Assembly: GCA_918026815.1 (NCBI GenBank)
Contig: CAKJVC010000003.1
Span: 62,001 to 126,000 of the forward strand
Reading direction: 5' to 3'
DNA length: 64,000 nt
Source of the DNA: Chalara sp. BL73
Taxonomy: Eukaryota > Ascomycota > Leotiomycetes > Helotiales
The notes beneath the pieces are model-generated. The model did not search any database. It saw only the letters and a program-made list of their open reading frames with translations, and was not told the DNA's origin. Positions 22,495-34,225 of the stretch are shown one piece after another. How positions within the stretch are numbered: the first letter of the stretch is position 1; each line of letters opens with the position of its first letter. The translations under genes were made by a program, and so were the position numbers.

Positions 22495-24543
22495 ATGAAT
22501 GATGGATATGAATCGGCGTTTGCGAGCATTTGGTGGCATTTGAGGAGGCGTTATACTAATGTAAGAACAAAGAAAAAAAATAATCATTCAGAGGCGCACT
22601 TTGAGCGGGTTGTAGCTATAGATACCATGGAATGCATTCATCTCATTCGAGAGTCGTTTACAAGTTGCACATCCTTTCGAGCCTATCTTAATCCTACCGC
22701 TTTTACGTTAAACAGCTGTTGCGGCTCTGCCTAAATCCCATGCTCTCTTCATGATTCGCGACCGTTCGAAAGGCTGACCAGGAAATACAAAGCAAAGGCG
22801 AGGCTTCGACAATACCACGACGAACGTGACGTAAGGACACATGAGGCTAGCGCAAATCAGCTCTCGGTTCAGCCGCCTTATGCAAACCGCAAACTTGCTG
22901 TATGCATTTCGCTTCCCCTTAAAACCGGCATCGTCTAGCTCCTTCTTCCAGCCTCGTTCCTCACGAGCATCCTACGATGTATAGCTCGGGGGGTTCATTC
23001 CGCCGGGGCGTCAGATGCGCGGTCCCCCGTCCTCCCAGCCTCGTCCAGGATCCCGGATCTAGGGCACTCCCCAACGATGGCTCATGATAGCTGGTTGATC
23101 CGGTGCGGCGTGCGGCATATCACGTATGGGAGGGGGGGTTTTTTTTCTCATCAACAGGCCAATATGATATAATTTCCTCCGGCGGAGACATCACAAAACT
23201 CAGCATTTCAAAAACCTTTGGTTCTCCCTTTCCATCGCCCAACAACAACCTGTGTAACCTTTCCCCCTGGGCCCCATCCCATCCCCAACAACCGCCCCCC
23301 CAAAAAACAAAAAAAGAACAAGAGGAGAAGAGGGAGAAGAGACAGGAAAAAAAAAGCGGCGTTTGTTGCACGTCGCATCTTCTCCACCTTGCCTGCAGGC
23401 GTAAGCCTAGATTGGTCCCCCCTCACGATGCGAAATGCGATGCAGTGGAGCACTCGCTCCACCCCCTTCTTCGTCTATGTTTCTCTTTCTCTCTGTCCCT
23501 CTGTGTCTCTCTCTCTCTCGGACCCCCTCCCCCCTCCCCCCTCCCCCCTTTTTCTAGGAGGGGTGGGGAGAAGGGAAGGGGGGGGGGGGGGGTAGGTGGG
23601 AGGATCTCTTTTGCTAGGTTCTTTCTTTTTCCAGACGCATCTATGGAGAAAGTGGGTATTTTGCGTTGGCTTTTTTTTTTTTTTTTTTTGGGGGTGGGGT
23701 TGGGGGGGTTTGTGAGTGGGGGATCGGAGGAAAGAGGGGGTGGGGGTAGGGGGGGGGGGGGTCGCGGATGAGCGATTCCGGTTATGGATCCTCATCCCCT
23801 CATCCCCTCACCCCCCTCCTTCTTTTTTCCTGGGGTGCGTGCGCGTGCAGCGTGAGCGGCACGGCTGGGCGTTACGCAGGGGAAGTGATTGATGGTGAAA
23901 GGTCAAGTTGGGGGCGGGATGTGGGATTGTTGGGTGAGATTTGATGTTTGAGATGTTTTGATGTGGATGTTGGATGTTGGATGTGGGATGTGGGATGATG
24001 CGAGATGTGAGATGTGAGGCGGCTAGAGGCTTGTTTGATAATAGCGATAGGAGGGTTTCTGCGGGGTTGTTTGGATACAAAGGTATTGGTTAGGAGTGCA
24101 ATTCATACATGATAGGGTAGGGAGTGATGCGTAAATATCACGTGTATGTGTGGCTGGTGAGTCCTTCCTGGTGTGGGTGGTTATATAAGCAGCGTGTGGC
24201 TGCCACTGACGCAGCAGGTTCTAAATATACCGCCAGAGTATTTATATTTAGGAAAGAGGGATGCTAGATATAAATAGTGTTGGGATGCGATGTGCAACAA
24301 AAACCCTCCACCACTAAATATATATATATATCATCACGAGATGTTCTCCTGCAAAGATTTGTGGAGGAGGTAAGGTTGAGGCGAGTATTGTGTTTGTATT
24401 GAGTGGTGTGTCATGTTTAGATAGGAGGTACTTCCTTTTCTCCCATTTGAGTGGTGCTGAGAGGCTTTGTTCGTACTTACACACTACATCTTCCCCCTTT
24501 CTGCCTATTCTCAACATGCTTTTCAATATATCTGGCGAGCCAG
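22495..24543. other. Low-complexity G/T/C-rich intergenic region
   Basis: 2 kb between convergent genes. 23130-23770 is a patchwork of long pure tracts: A-rich and C-rich stretches, a CT-microsatellite near 23480-23520, a G run near 23578-23592, T19 at 23671-23689 and several G-runs to 23762. 23935-24020 is a degenerate tandem of GATGTTG/GATGTGG units. The long frames here (for example 23103-23771) consist of homopolymer-encoded residues and are not genes. Confidence 0.7.
23935..24020. repeat. Degenerate 7-bp tandem repeat (GATGTKG-like)
   Basis: Successive units GATGTTT, GATGTGG, GATGTTG, GATGTTG, GATGTGG, GATGTGG and variants run through this stretch. Confidence 0.7.
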
Positions 24544-27184
24544 CTATTCACGATACTCCTGCCATCCAGAGTAGAGCCACGCATCCGACATTTCAAAATT
24601 GAAACTCGAGCCACCGTCCTGCATCATGAAATCATACGAAAAATCTTGATCCACACCCATCGCTCCATCTCCGGAACTTTCAATAGGTGGTTCGGTAAAA
24701 GGTGGCGTCTCCGGCATATCTAATCGTGTTCGCAGTAGTCCAAGACAATGCCTTGCACTTGTTAGTGCTCCTTCCAAGATCCCCTTCTCTACATCCTTGT
24801 TATTTTCTAATGCATCTACATATGACAATGCTGCGGAGAGGAAAATATGGCCTTTAACATTCTGTTCTCCTAGCTCGATGCGCTTCGCTGTCATCGTGAG
24901 AAGACCATGTACTGCTTGCTGAAGCGGGCCTCTTGTAAGCTTTCCTGCAACAGAAAGTCCCAAACCTTGAGCCAGTTCTTCCTCAAGCAAATTAGCCAGC
25001 TCTAGCAATACAAGCGACCCAGCGTGTAGGATGACCTCACGGTAAAACCCACCACCGACTGTCTTTAACCGTGTGAAGTCATTCATCTCCCCTGGCGGCA
25101 CGAGAACGGCGGGATCATCCCCAGAGTGGGACAGGATGATTAAACCAGAATCGGCGCATACTTTGCGCGAATAGTAATACCGCGGATTTTGGTGAGATTT
25201 CGCCGCGAACGGAACATGGATAGCGGTCAGGAACCGACGAAGGATCAAATCAAGAACTATGCGCTGTAAAACGGTAGGGTGTGGCAGAGAGGGCGGGTAG
25301 CTTGCGGTGAGGAAAGTAGCCTCCTTACAGGCTTTAGTCATTTCCGCATCGAAACGAAGAACGTCATCATATGTCATCTCTTTTTTAAAGCCGTTGACAA
25401 GCTTCGAAATGTTATGGCGAGTCCCCCATGATTTCAAGAGCTGGATCTGAAGCGAAGCCCGTGTCCAGACGTGCGGTGGTTTTGATACCGGTTCAACTGT
25501 TGTTGTTTCACCAATATCTTCGTCGTCGATGTTAGCCGGAGGCTCCGTATCAAAATCATCAGAGGCGATTAGTGGCGGCATGCCCACATCAAGAGATGTT
25601 GAAACAGTCATCTCTAGCACGGTAGCCCAAAGTCGGCGTCGGATTTCTTGGTGCAAGAATGAAATCTTGGGGAAGGTTTTGGGATCGCGATGAAAGCCCA
25701 TTTGAAATGCCGTTCGTAGGAGTGAGCCGGCTGCTATCCATAATAAATCACCACCGACCACATTTGTCTGGCGAGCCAGGATCAGGAGACAGTGAACCTG
25801 TAGCCCCGAAAGATTCAAGCGCCCTTTCTCAAATGGAGCAGTCACCCATGATTGAGCAGAATACACCCACTGTTTAGCTGCCATCCGAACTGCATCGTGG
25901 TCAGGCTTCTGGTAAAAGCAAGTCCCAATAGCCATCACGAGCAGTATTTTCACGATGGTCGCCGTTGGCGCCCCTTGGGGGTCTAGCCAATAATCTTCAT
26001 ATTCCTGCCTGAAAGATGGGATGTGCAAGATTCTGTATGCCCCCTCCATCGTCCGTAAATAATGATCTACTAATTGGTCGGCGAGTATTCGAGAGGGAAC
26101 ATAATCTCGGAAGTTGGGATTCGTGTGCCACTGAATAGGGCGCTCTGCCTTGGCCTTCCTGGTCATAGTTTTACATTTTTCCATTAGCATCCGAATTTCT
26201 TCGTTGACACGGTCTCTCTCAATATCCCCGGTGATTTTGCTCTGCGATCTAAATGCTGAAAAAATGACTCGGAACTGCTAAAGTTAGCTCCGGAACTCAT
26301 ATCCGTGGAAAGAAATATACCTGGTCGAGCGCCACCATCCAGTTGCTTCCACCAAAGAACCTGGTCTTAGATTTACTCCCATCATCATTGCCTTTATGAA
26401 AGTACTTGATCCTCAACTGAGCCTTTTGTGGAATTCCATCCTGTACAATTACATCGTTGAATGTCGTAAAGTTTATACCCATCAGAGAATTGCCCTCCCT
26501 TTCTTCGTCGGATAGATTCATTTTCATACCCTCGGCAAGACATCGTTTCGGATGCTTGATCGAACTGAACGACGCTAGACTCTCTGTATCATGTGCAGCA
26601 GCCTCCGAGGCAGATATCGAAGTAGAGCCACGGGTTGGGCCAGAGCCGAAACCTAAAATGTCTCTGAAGCATAAACTCGTCCCATCTTTATCACAGGTAG
26701 AGCTGCTCTCAGTGCCGGGAGTTGTTTGTGATGATGGTCCATCTGAGTATGTCCCATGAGAGACGTATCCATAATCGACTACATTTGGTTGAGCCTATCA
26801 TATGGGTATGAGCAGATGTTTATTGATACCAAATGCTGATAACATCCAAATATTTGATGACCATGCATCATGTTGCTTGGTCTTGGACACGAATATCAGG
26901 ATTGCAAGAAGAGGAAAGATACTTACGATCTGATGAGCTGAGCCCCCAGACCGTTCACTTCTAGGTGAAGATTTTGGTACCGCGTCTGCTGGGACGCTTC
27001 GCTCGGCCACACTGGTATGTACATCTTTGTACGTGCATACCGGAATCTTAGACGACTTGCAATGATTACAGGGGTGATTCCGGTCACATTTGATCTTCCT
27101 CCTCCTACATTCAACGCACGACAAGGCCGGCCTACGGCGTTTCCTTATTGGAAGCGTAGATTCCGTCTGTAATTGGCCAAACAT
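24544..27184 (-). CDS. Zn2Cys6 transcription factor with fungal-specific TF domain
   Basis: 821 aa from three minus-strand exons: 27184-26927, 26794-26321 and 26277-24544. The DNA-binding cluster has C23, C26, C33, C39, C42 and C50 (CVECRRRKIKC..), preceded by basic RKRRRP. A disordered linker follows, then KTRFFGGSNWMVALDQ, a motif seen just before the regulatory domain in many of these factors. The middle homology region includes DYWLDPQGAP, AIGTCFYQKPD, GRLNLSGLQVHCLLILARQ and GSLLRTAFQMGFHRDP. Exon 3 has a NAGNAG acceptor (TAGCAG), so one Gln after DQ is optional. The gene is divergent from an MFS transporter, which it may control (inference). The target is unknown. Confidence 0.87.
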
Positions 27185-27831
27185 CGAGAGCAGCTTATGA
27201 GATGAAGTATATATCCGTTAGCGTTCGCTGAACTAGGGCTGTGTAACTAGAGTTCTATCACCTGTCCCCACCGAAAAATCAGTTCACAAATGTTACGTCC
27301 GTCGGGGAATTGAAAAGGAGATCTGATAATTTTCCTTGGAAAATGGGAGGCTGACGGATTTAAAAGGTTTTGGTCCTTGATGCCATGTAAGACCACAAGG
27401 CGAACTGCACGGTCTTTTCGCTAAACTCTTACTGCTTTGGTAATAGTTATCACCGCTCCAGCCAATAATGCGGTCAGGAAGCCTAGCGAGGGGGGTAGGA
27501 TAAATAGGACCGAAGTCAGAATTTATCAGCAAACCGGGTCCTATGTAAGGCATAACCGTCGTCGATGCGGATTGCTGGGGTGACCGTATAATCCTTATAT
27601 CCGCCTGTATCGATCATACTGTTTCATCCTGGCGAATGAAAACCAACATCACCCCTAATGCCTAAATCCGGTCTACATATAACTAGAAGGTTCAGAAGGT
27701 TTGGGATCTTAGCATTAGGCGATTTAAAGGCTTTCGTTTACACCTAACCTTTCTCTTACAATTTCTAGTTCGGCCCCATATCTGATAAAATATCACGTGG
27801 TAGTGGGTGGTGGTACAATCACGTGAACAAA
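27185..27831. promoter_or_regulatory. Divergent promoter region between Zn2Cys6 regulator and MFS gene
   Basis: 647 bp shared by both genes. Two palindromic CACGTG sites, both within ATCACGTG, are at 27794-27799 and 27820-27825. Their centres are 26 bp apart and the second is 6 bp before the transporter ATG. CACGTG is the classic bHLH (Cbf1/Pho4-type) site. The rest shows no clear TATA box. Confidence 0.5.
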
Positions 27832-29260
27832 ATGGTTTCCAGAGATGTGGAGAAGGATTCTTCCAGCGGAGGGGCAGCGACGCCTGAATTACAATCAAAC
27901 AATAATAGCATCGTGAACGAAAATGGGTCTACCGCAGAAAAGAGCCCCGTAGCGGCGGCGCCAGATTTCCCGGATGGTGGTTTCAGAGCCTGGTCCGTGG
28001 TTGCTGGGGCTTCGCTACTGCTTTTCTGTACCTTTGGATATGCAAATTCCGTGGGAGTTTTCATGGAATATTACCAAAACCATCAGCTCAAAGATGAAAA
28101 TCCCTCTGGTATTGCCTGGATCGGCTCGATACAGATATTCATCCTGTTTGGAGGAAGTCTATTGGGAGGTCCATTGTTTGACCGTTACGGAGCAAAGGTA
28201 TGCTGCCACCAATGATTCAATGTTTCAGCCTTGTCTAATAAGTATTCAGGTGATCTGGCCGCCAGCAGTGGTATACATATTTTCTGTGCTGATGACTAGT
28301 TTATGTCATGAGTTGTGGCAGTTTATGCTTGCTCAAGGAATACTTGGCGGGGTCGCAAGTGAGTGAGCCCGAATTGCTATTCAGGATTCGATAACTGACA
28401 ACATGATAGTGGGTTTGACTATGGGACCAGCTATGGCTGCAGTGGGCCAGTACTTTTACAAAAAAAGAGGTGCCGCCATGGGGCTTGCAATTGCCGGTTC
28501 GTCCATAGGGGGCGTCGTTTTTCCTATTGCACTCTCCAAGATGCTCTATTCCAGTAGCCTCGGGTTTGGATGGACTATCCGAATTTTGGGCTTCTTAATG
28601 CTGGGGCTCATGATACCTGCTTGTCTGGCCATCCGAGCTCGCCTTCCTTCACGAAACGGAACATTCTTCCTCCTCGAAGCATTCAAATTAAAACTGTACG
28701 TCGCGATCATCGCTTCCGCATTCTTCCTGTTGATAGGCTTGTTCACGCCATTCTTCTACATCCCAACATATGCAGTTCAGCACGGTATGAGCTCGCAGCT
28801 GGCAGCATACCTTTCATCCATCCTTAACGGTGCATCGTTCGCGGGAAGAGTGATTCCTGGAATCCTAGCCGACAGACTTGGAGCACTAAACATGCTCATG
28901 GTCGCTGGTATCTCTAGTGGTATTTTGATCTTCTGCTGGCAATCAATTACCACAAATGCGGGAATCATTGTGTTCTCATTGTTATATGGCTTCTTTTCTG
29001 GTGCCATCGTCTCCTTGTTGAACTTTGCTCTAGCAAATACGACCCCAAACCCGCAAAACATCGGAACCTATATGGGGATGGGGATGGCCTGCGTCTCCTT
29101 CGCAGTTCTCATTGGGCCGCCAATCAACGGTGCTTTAGTGAGAGATTACGATAGCTACACGCCAGCGTTGGACTTCAGTGGTGCAGTGGTGCTTCTTGGA
29201 TCATTTGGAATTCTGGTAGCGAAGTACTTTAAAGGTGGCAGCATATTCTCAAAACAATAG
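27832..29260 (+). CDS. MFS transporter, monocarboxylate porter-like
   Basis: 441 aa from exons 27832-28197, 28250-28358 and 28410-29260 (introns 52 and 51 nt, GTATGC..TTCAG and GTGAGT..GATAG). The N-terminus is a hydrophilic 45-residue tail, then the family signature DFPDGGFRAWSVVAGASLLLF at the first membrane segment. GSLLGGPLFDRYGAK is the conserved loop between segments 2 and 3. PAMAAVGQYFYKKRGAAMGLAIAGSSIGGVVFP is typical of segments 4-5. NGASFAGRVIPGILADRLGALN marks segment 8 and its loop. This fungal MCT-like group includes riboflavin, carboxylate and metabolite carriers; the substrate cannot be inferred. The ATG at 27832 follows the conserved MVSRDVEKD start; the frame upstream opens on GTG. 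Confidence 0.87.
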
Positions 29261-30106
29261 GTGAATATTGAGTTAGGGTTGTTTTAAAAGCATAGCGATA
29301 TACGGGTTAGTATTTCGGCGTCTACGGTATTAGTACATATCTCTTCTCATTGCATCATAGATCCCATGGTTATCTTTATAATAATAAACTCACCAACACC
29401 ATTGTTGCTTTTGGTTTTGCCTCAAAGTAAATCGAGAGTTGTCCTCCGGCCCGACCATCCGGCCGTACCTCGGAAGCCATAACATCACATCTCAAACACC
29501 ATTTCATGCGCCATGCCTGCATCCGTTATAGGCAATTTATATTCCCAGCAACTATTTTCCATCCACTTGCACCGCATACCGCCAAATCACAGGGGCCCGC
29601 TACCCCACAATGCACCCCACAAGATCCACGTTTAGTGGCGCAAATAAACTTTGTTGCCATGTTGGCTCACGGTACACGACTCGCCACACATATTATCCTA
29701 ATATCGACATCGAAATTGGATTCGAGGAAACATAATTCTGGAATCGCATGCCTGCCGTCACTCTATCTGACATGCAAGCTGTAGAAGCGAGATCAGATGG
29801 ATGGATCGAAGAGATAGCAAATGACGCTTTTGATGCAAAGTTTATATTAGGATAATATATAATTCGAGATTTCGGATTCGAGGAAACACAAAATGTGAAC
29901 CTTGGCCGGAGGCCTGGGAGCAAACCAGATCAGATGATTTCGTCAAGTGGCTCGGTATGTACTTCGAGGTGGCGGATGAATGCATAATGGCCCGTTTGAA
30001 CATTCGGAAGATGGAATTCGACCAGAAAGGGTGACCTATATAACCTCGATGTGTTCCTGACAATGGACCTCCTTTTTCAAGCCTCAATATAGGAGAAATA
30101 GCCAAA
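29261..30106. other. Intergenic, promoter of AA9 gene at the right end
   Basis: No supported gene. A 16-bp direct repeat (GGATTCGAGGAAACAY type) occurs near 29719 and 29875, together with inverted TATTATCCTAATAT / ATATTAGGATAATA nearby, possibly an eroded repeat. Confidence 0.4.
30037..30043 (+). promoter_or_regulatory. TATA box of AA9 gene
   Basis: TATATAA, 64 bp before the ATG at 30107. The spacing suits a short 5' UTR. Confidence 0.55.
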
Positions 30107-30969
30107 ATGCAGTTCTATACTCTCTCCGTTCTTGCTTCGCTAGCAATCTCTGTCACTGCGCACGGTTATGTTGACAACGTAACCATCGCCGGCACAACAT
30201 ACATCGGCTACCAAGTAAGTACCCAACAACCTTCTCTCTCCCACCACGTTCTCACAAAGACAAGCCATATCAAGATCCATACATCAACCCGACTCCAGAC
30301 CGCATAATCCGAACGATCCAAGGCAACGGTCCCGTGCAAGACGTCACCCTCATCGACCTACAATGTGGCGGCTATACTGCCGGTGGGGTGTCCGGTTCCT
30401 CCCCCGCGAAGTTGGTTGGCGGTCCCGTTGCAGCAGGTAGTGCTATAAGCCTGAGGTGGACGCTGTGGCCCGATAGCCATGTTGGACCCGCTGTCACATA
30501 TATGGCGAAGTGTCCAACGGCAGGCTGCTCTACTTATCTGCCTGGAACCTCGTATGTCGTTCTTTTATTTTGATCTCGAAAGTATTTTGGATAAAATCTG
30601 ATGGAGGTTAGAGCGGTTTGGTTCAAGGTGCACGAGGCAGGTCGCACTGGGACCTCCAACGTCTGGGGCGCAACACCACTCATGAAAGCCGGAGGCGTTT
30701 ACTCCTTCACCATTCCCTCTTGTCTCTCCGCCGGACAATACATCGTGCGCCATGAGCTCATCGCGCTGCATGCCTCATACACATATCCTGGTGCTCAATT
30801 CTACCCAAGTTGTATCCAGATCCAGGTGACCGGCAGTGGGACCAGCACGGGGCCGAGTTCCAAGGTTGCATTCCCAGGTGCGTACAAGGGGACTGATCCA
30901 GGAATAACTTATGATGCATATAAGGCACAGACGTATACTGTTCCAGGACCAGCGGTATTTACTTGTTAA
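30107..30969 (+). CDS. Lytic polysaccharide monooxygenase, family AA9 (GH61)
   Basis: Secreted copper enzyme that oxidatively cleaves cellulose and related glucans. 250 aa from exons 30107-30214, 30265-30551 and 30612-30969. The signal peptide MQFYTLSVLASLAISVTA is followed directly by His19, which becomes the N-terminal copper-binding histidine of the mature enzyme (HGYVDN). The second copper ligand is His108 in WPDSHVGP; the buried axial Tyr is in the AQFYPSCIQIQV strand. GNGPVQDVTLIDLQCGG, YMAKCP, AVWFKV and GQYIVRHELIALH are family blocks. Exon 2 was started at 30265 because this AG alone gives the in-frame YQPYQDPYINPTPDRIIRTI. There is no cellulose-binding module; it ends soon after the core. 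Cleavage position on substrate cannot be told from sequence alone. Confidence 0.92.
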
Positions 30970-31369
30970 ATTTGGTAGGAGAAGTGTTGATAATAGTTTG
31001 GATATCTAAATGGATATCAGCTTTGGCACTTGTACATTTGAGGAAGTTACCAAAAATGAACGCTGTATGACATGAAAACAAGAGAATATATATATGCGTA
31101 AGAAAACCTCGCAATTCCGTTGGCTACCCTATTATCCCAGATCCTATCCTGATGCCACCCGATATATCCCTACATCCTAGCTTAAAATAAAGAGGCTGAG
31201 ATTCGATCCTGCTCAGTACAACTTATATCCATCACCCTAATCACCCCGCTTTCCGGGAGTTCCACGAGACTATCCGCTTGTTTTCTAAGTTTCTAAAGCA
31301 CTTTCCTACGGCGCCGCGATATCTGGAATCAAGTTTTGGAGAGCCTGTGCCGCCGTGAAAGTTTCTGCA
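30970..31369. other. Intergenic between convergent genes, nothing seen
   Basis: 400 bp of 3' UTR-type sequence, AT-rich, without features. Confidence 0.4.
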
Positions 31370-32504
31370 TCAGTTCTTGATACCTTCGAGATCTCCCTTA
31401 TAATGCTCTCCTACAGAGAGATCTGTTTTTCTCTTAGAAAGGTCAGTTTCGGCGTTTTCAGTGCCTAAGCGCACGTCGCTCGTTGCGGGATAGAGACTTG
31501 AAACAGAGCTAGCTGAGCATAAAAATGGGTTCTCCTGACATGTCTCCTCACTTTCGTCTCGATCTTGAATTTGCCCACCCTCGCCGCCACCGCATTCTGC
31601 GATTTCGGACCCAGTCGAGGTTGGTAACATGAATGAGTTGGCAGACAAGCGTGTGAGATCTCTTTCCCGACGAAAATCCTTCCCCTGAGCGATGAAATCC
31701 TCCCCAATGTTTTCCATATACGCAAGGTCAGCAAGTCGCTCCAAGGATCTACGCGTCTCATCCATTTCTTCTTTAGATCTGGCACGAGATCCAAACGATT
31801 TCTCGGATCTCCGGCTCCTGACCGATGTCTGGGAAATGGGTCTGTACCACTCAGGAGTCTTTGCTTGGGTCTGCATCACCGCCTTAGCCGCCAGCGATAA
31901 CTTAGGCTCCGGCTTCTCTCTCTCGATGTCCAGGGCTGCTTTCGAGTCTTTAACCTTCTCCCCTTTAGTCGGAGCTGCCTGGGAACACAAATACTCCACG
32001 GGCAGAGTAACTATTCTAGTTGGCTTCTTGAACAATATCCCCTGCTTCACCCTCTCGGCGACAATTCGGACGCCTCGCCTCAGCCGATACTTCCAGAGAT
32101 AGCCCTTAGCACCAAGCCTCCCGATGCTTTGTTGCGTTCGACACATAGGACATACTACCCTGATGGGCGACCAATAATTCTCGACACCTTCTATTGCTAT
32201 TTGGACGTGTTCCTTCCAGCAATTGTCGCCGAATTGGTGTCCGCAGCTGGTTTTGTGGGGCATCTCAATAACGTTTTCTGCATTACGGCGGTAGTAGGGA
32301 TTGTAGCATATTTGGCAGGTGAGCTTATCATCATAGGTTGCCTGCTCTGATACTCTGACCTGAAAGTGGCGGTCAGTATGATGGTCTCGTGCTCTGTGTA
32401 ACGCAAGATGTAAGGCCAAATGAAGGCTGAAATACCTTCACCTTATCCTTCTCTGGGGGTCTTTTTTTGACCAGTTTTCTGCTCTTTACTGAGACGGTAG
32501 CCAT
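31370..32504 (-). CDS. RING-finger protein, probable E3 ubiquitin ligase
   Basis: 352 aa from exons 32504-32436 and 32359-31370 (76-nt intron, GTATTT..TTTCAG). The basic N-terminus MATVSVKSRKLVKKRPPEKDK comes from exon 1. The RING-type domain follows at about residues 37-105: CQIC..SCGHQFGDNCWKEH..VVCPMC, with a spacer of about 20 residues between the first and second Cys pairs and a longer one (WSPIR loop) before CPMC. The rest is Ser/Arg/Glu-rich and predicted disordered. There is no membrane segment. Ubiquitin-ligase activity is inferred from the domain only. The start is taken from the ATG that gives a well-formed donor; the exon-2 frame alone opens with non-RING filler residues. Confidence 0.75.
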
Positions 32505-33817
32505 TGCGACGGTTTGGAGAGTAGTATTGTGATATATCCCGCTGAGATAATCTATATCTTCAATAGGTTCTTTGCGTATTGGTGCCTGCGAGGCTGAGGT
32601 CTTGAGGTCGTGAATTTGTGAATCAAAATTTGTTCACCATCTTCGCCCCAGAACAGCGAGGTGATATGGCAATATCTCACATGGTATTTGAATTTGGATT
32701 TTCATTTACAGGTTGTTACTTTTGTGGTGATGCTAATTACGTCCGGTCCTGATTTATTGGGGTTAGGTTGGGAATAGTCTTGGCGGCAGGTGATATCCAA
32801 CATCAGTCCTAGGCCAGGCATGTTCCGAAAACATCATTTCTAGAGCAACCTGCCTAGAAAAGCACCCAACAATTATAAAATAATGCGCACACGTATTTCA
32901 ACATTAAGATGTGACCTTATAATCACCCGAGTTTTCTCTACAGTTGTTCTCCTCCTCATGTTATGTTCCATGGCAGTACAATATAACGAAGAACTTTAGT
33001 GCACAAACGGCGTGAAGTTGAGAGTTACGTAGCGGAAACCAATTCTTCTGACATCACGCTAGGGGCGGTCCAGAAGGCTGGTCTGGATCCGTCCCATTCT
33101 AGATCCAAGTACGATGTACTACTTCTAAATGCACTTTATTAGTAGTCAAGGATCCTAACCAATTTCAGATTTCACCTATCGTATGTGAGAACCTCACAAT
33201 TTGGCGCAAAGTGACCTAAGAATGTCTCATAGATTTGTTTAGCATGGATGCTTCGCCGACATTTCTTCCCCCCATGTTGTTTAGCTACTAGCGTTCTTCT
33301 ATAAGAAGAAGGAATGGAGTACTACGACGATAAAGCAAAGGCAACTTATCCGGCACTTTGCATTTGGGTTAGAAAACTGTCTTTTATTTTTGTTCCAGTT
33401 CTCAAACATCCAGTCAGATGTCACATTCGTAAGCTCCCTGTGTGTCGGAGTTCTGACTATCCGTTAAATCCAGCAGTCGATCCTCTTGTGGATTTTGACT
33501 CGTTCCGAGGCGTCGTGCCCCCGTGTGTCTAAGTGTTTCTTTTCAGATGAGTTACATGTGGTGAAGATACGCTGATCCACAAAAAACCTCTAGTTTCGTA
33601 TATATCTTTACCGCTTGTTGGTTTAGCAGCTTTGGAGACGTATTTAATATCTGTAGCACTTATCATATCTTGTTGAATGTCATTGTCACGTGCCCACAAG
33701 GGTGGAGGACATAAAACCACACTTCTAGCTCTAGAACTAAATCAAGCCCTACACTAAGGAATCAACGCTTCTTGAACTGCACGACTTTGCTTGTGGAATT
33801 TTTCTGCGAACTATAGC

Positions 33818-34225
33818 TCATGGCATGGATAATCCTTTGATTTTTGCTAGCTTCTTGTTGCTATATTTATTCAGATCTTCGGAAATCCATCGTCTCACGA
33901 ACAAATAAGCAGAACTGCTTAATTGTTGCCCTATGAGACTTCTATCAATAAGCATGTGCTTAATGAATGGGTGCTGTTTTGTAGGGTGATTAGTCTTAAG
34001 TTTATGATGAAGACTGAATGATAAAGAATCAAGCTCTACGGAGCTATCACTTTGGATTCTCAGACCGAATTCTACAGGCAACTTAAGAACGGGGCACTCC
34101 CTAGTATAATAACCACGACACTGATATTTCCCATTCGTACAATATTTTATTCCAACGAACTCCACTTTGGTTGAGCTTGAATACGTACGTGATGGTGACT
34201 TCCAGTGTCGGAGGTAGCTGGACAT
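33818..34225 (-). CDS. Uncertain hypothetical protein
   Basis: 135 codons, unrecognised. Lys/Ser-rich, with clustered cysteines early on (CTNGKYQCRGYYTREC, about residues 30-45), no signal peptide and no membrane segment. It stands alone in a gene-poor stretch next to a transposon. It may be a chance frame or part of a decayed repeat. Confidence 0.25.
   Translation of the reverse strand: MSSYLRHWKSPSRTYSSSTKVEFVGIKYCTNGKYQCRGYYTRECPVLKLPVEFGLRIQSDSSVELDSLSFSLHHKLKTNHPTKQHPFIKHMLIDRSLIGQQLSSSAYLFVRRWISEDLNKYSNKKLAKIKGLSMP

Noticed and set aside
23103..23771. 222-codon frame
   Set aside because: Encoded by homopolymers and C/T or G tracts; no real protein-like composition.
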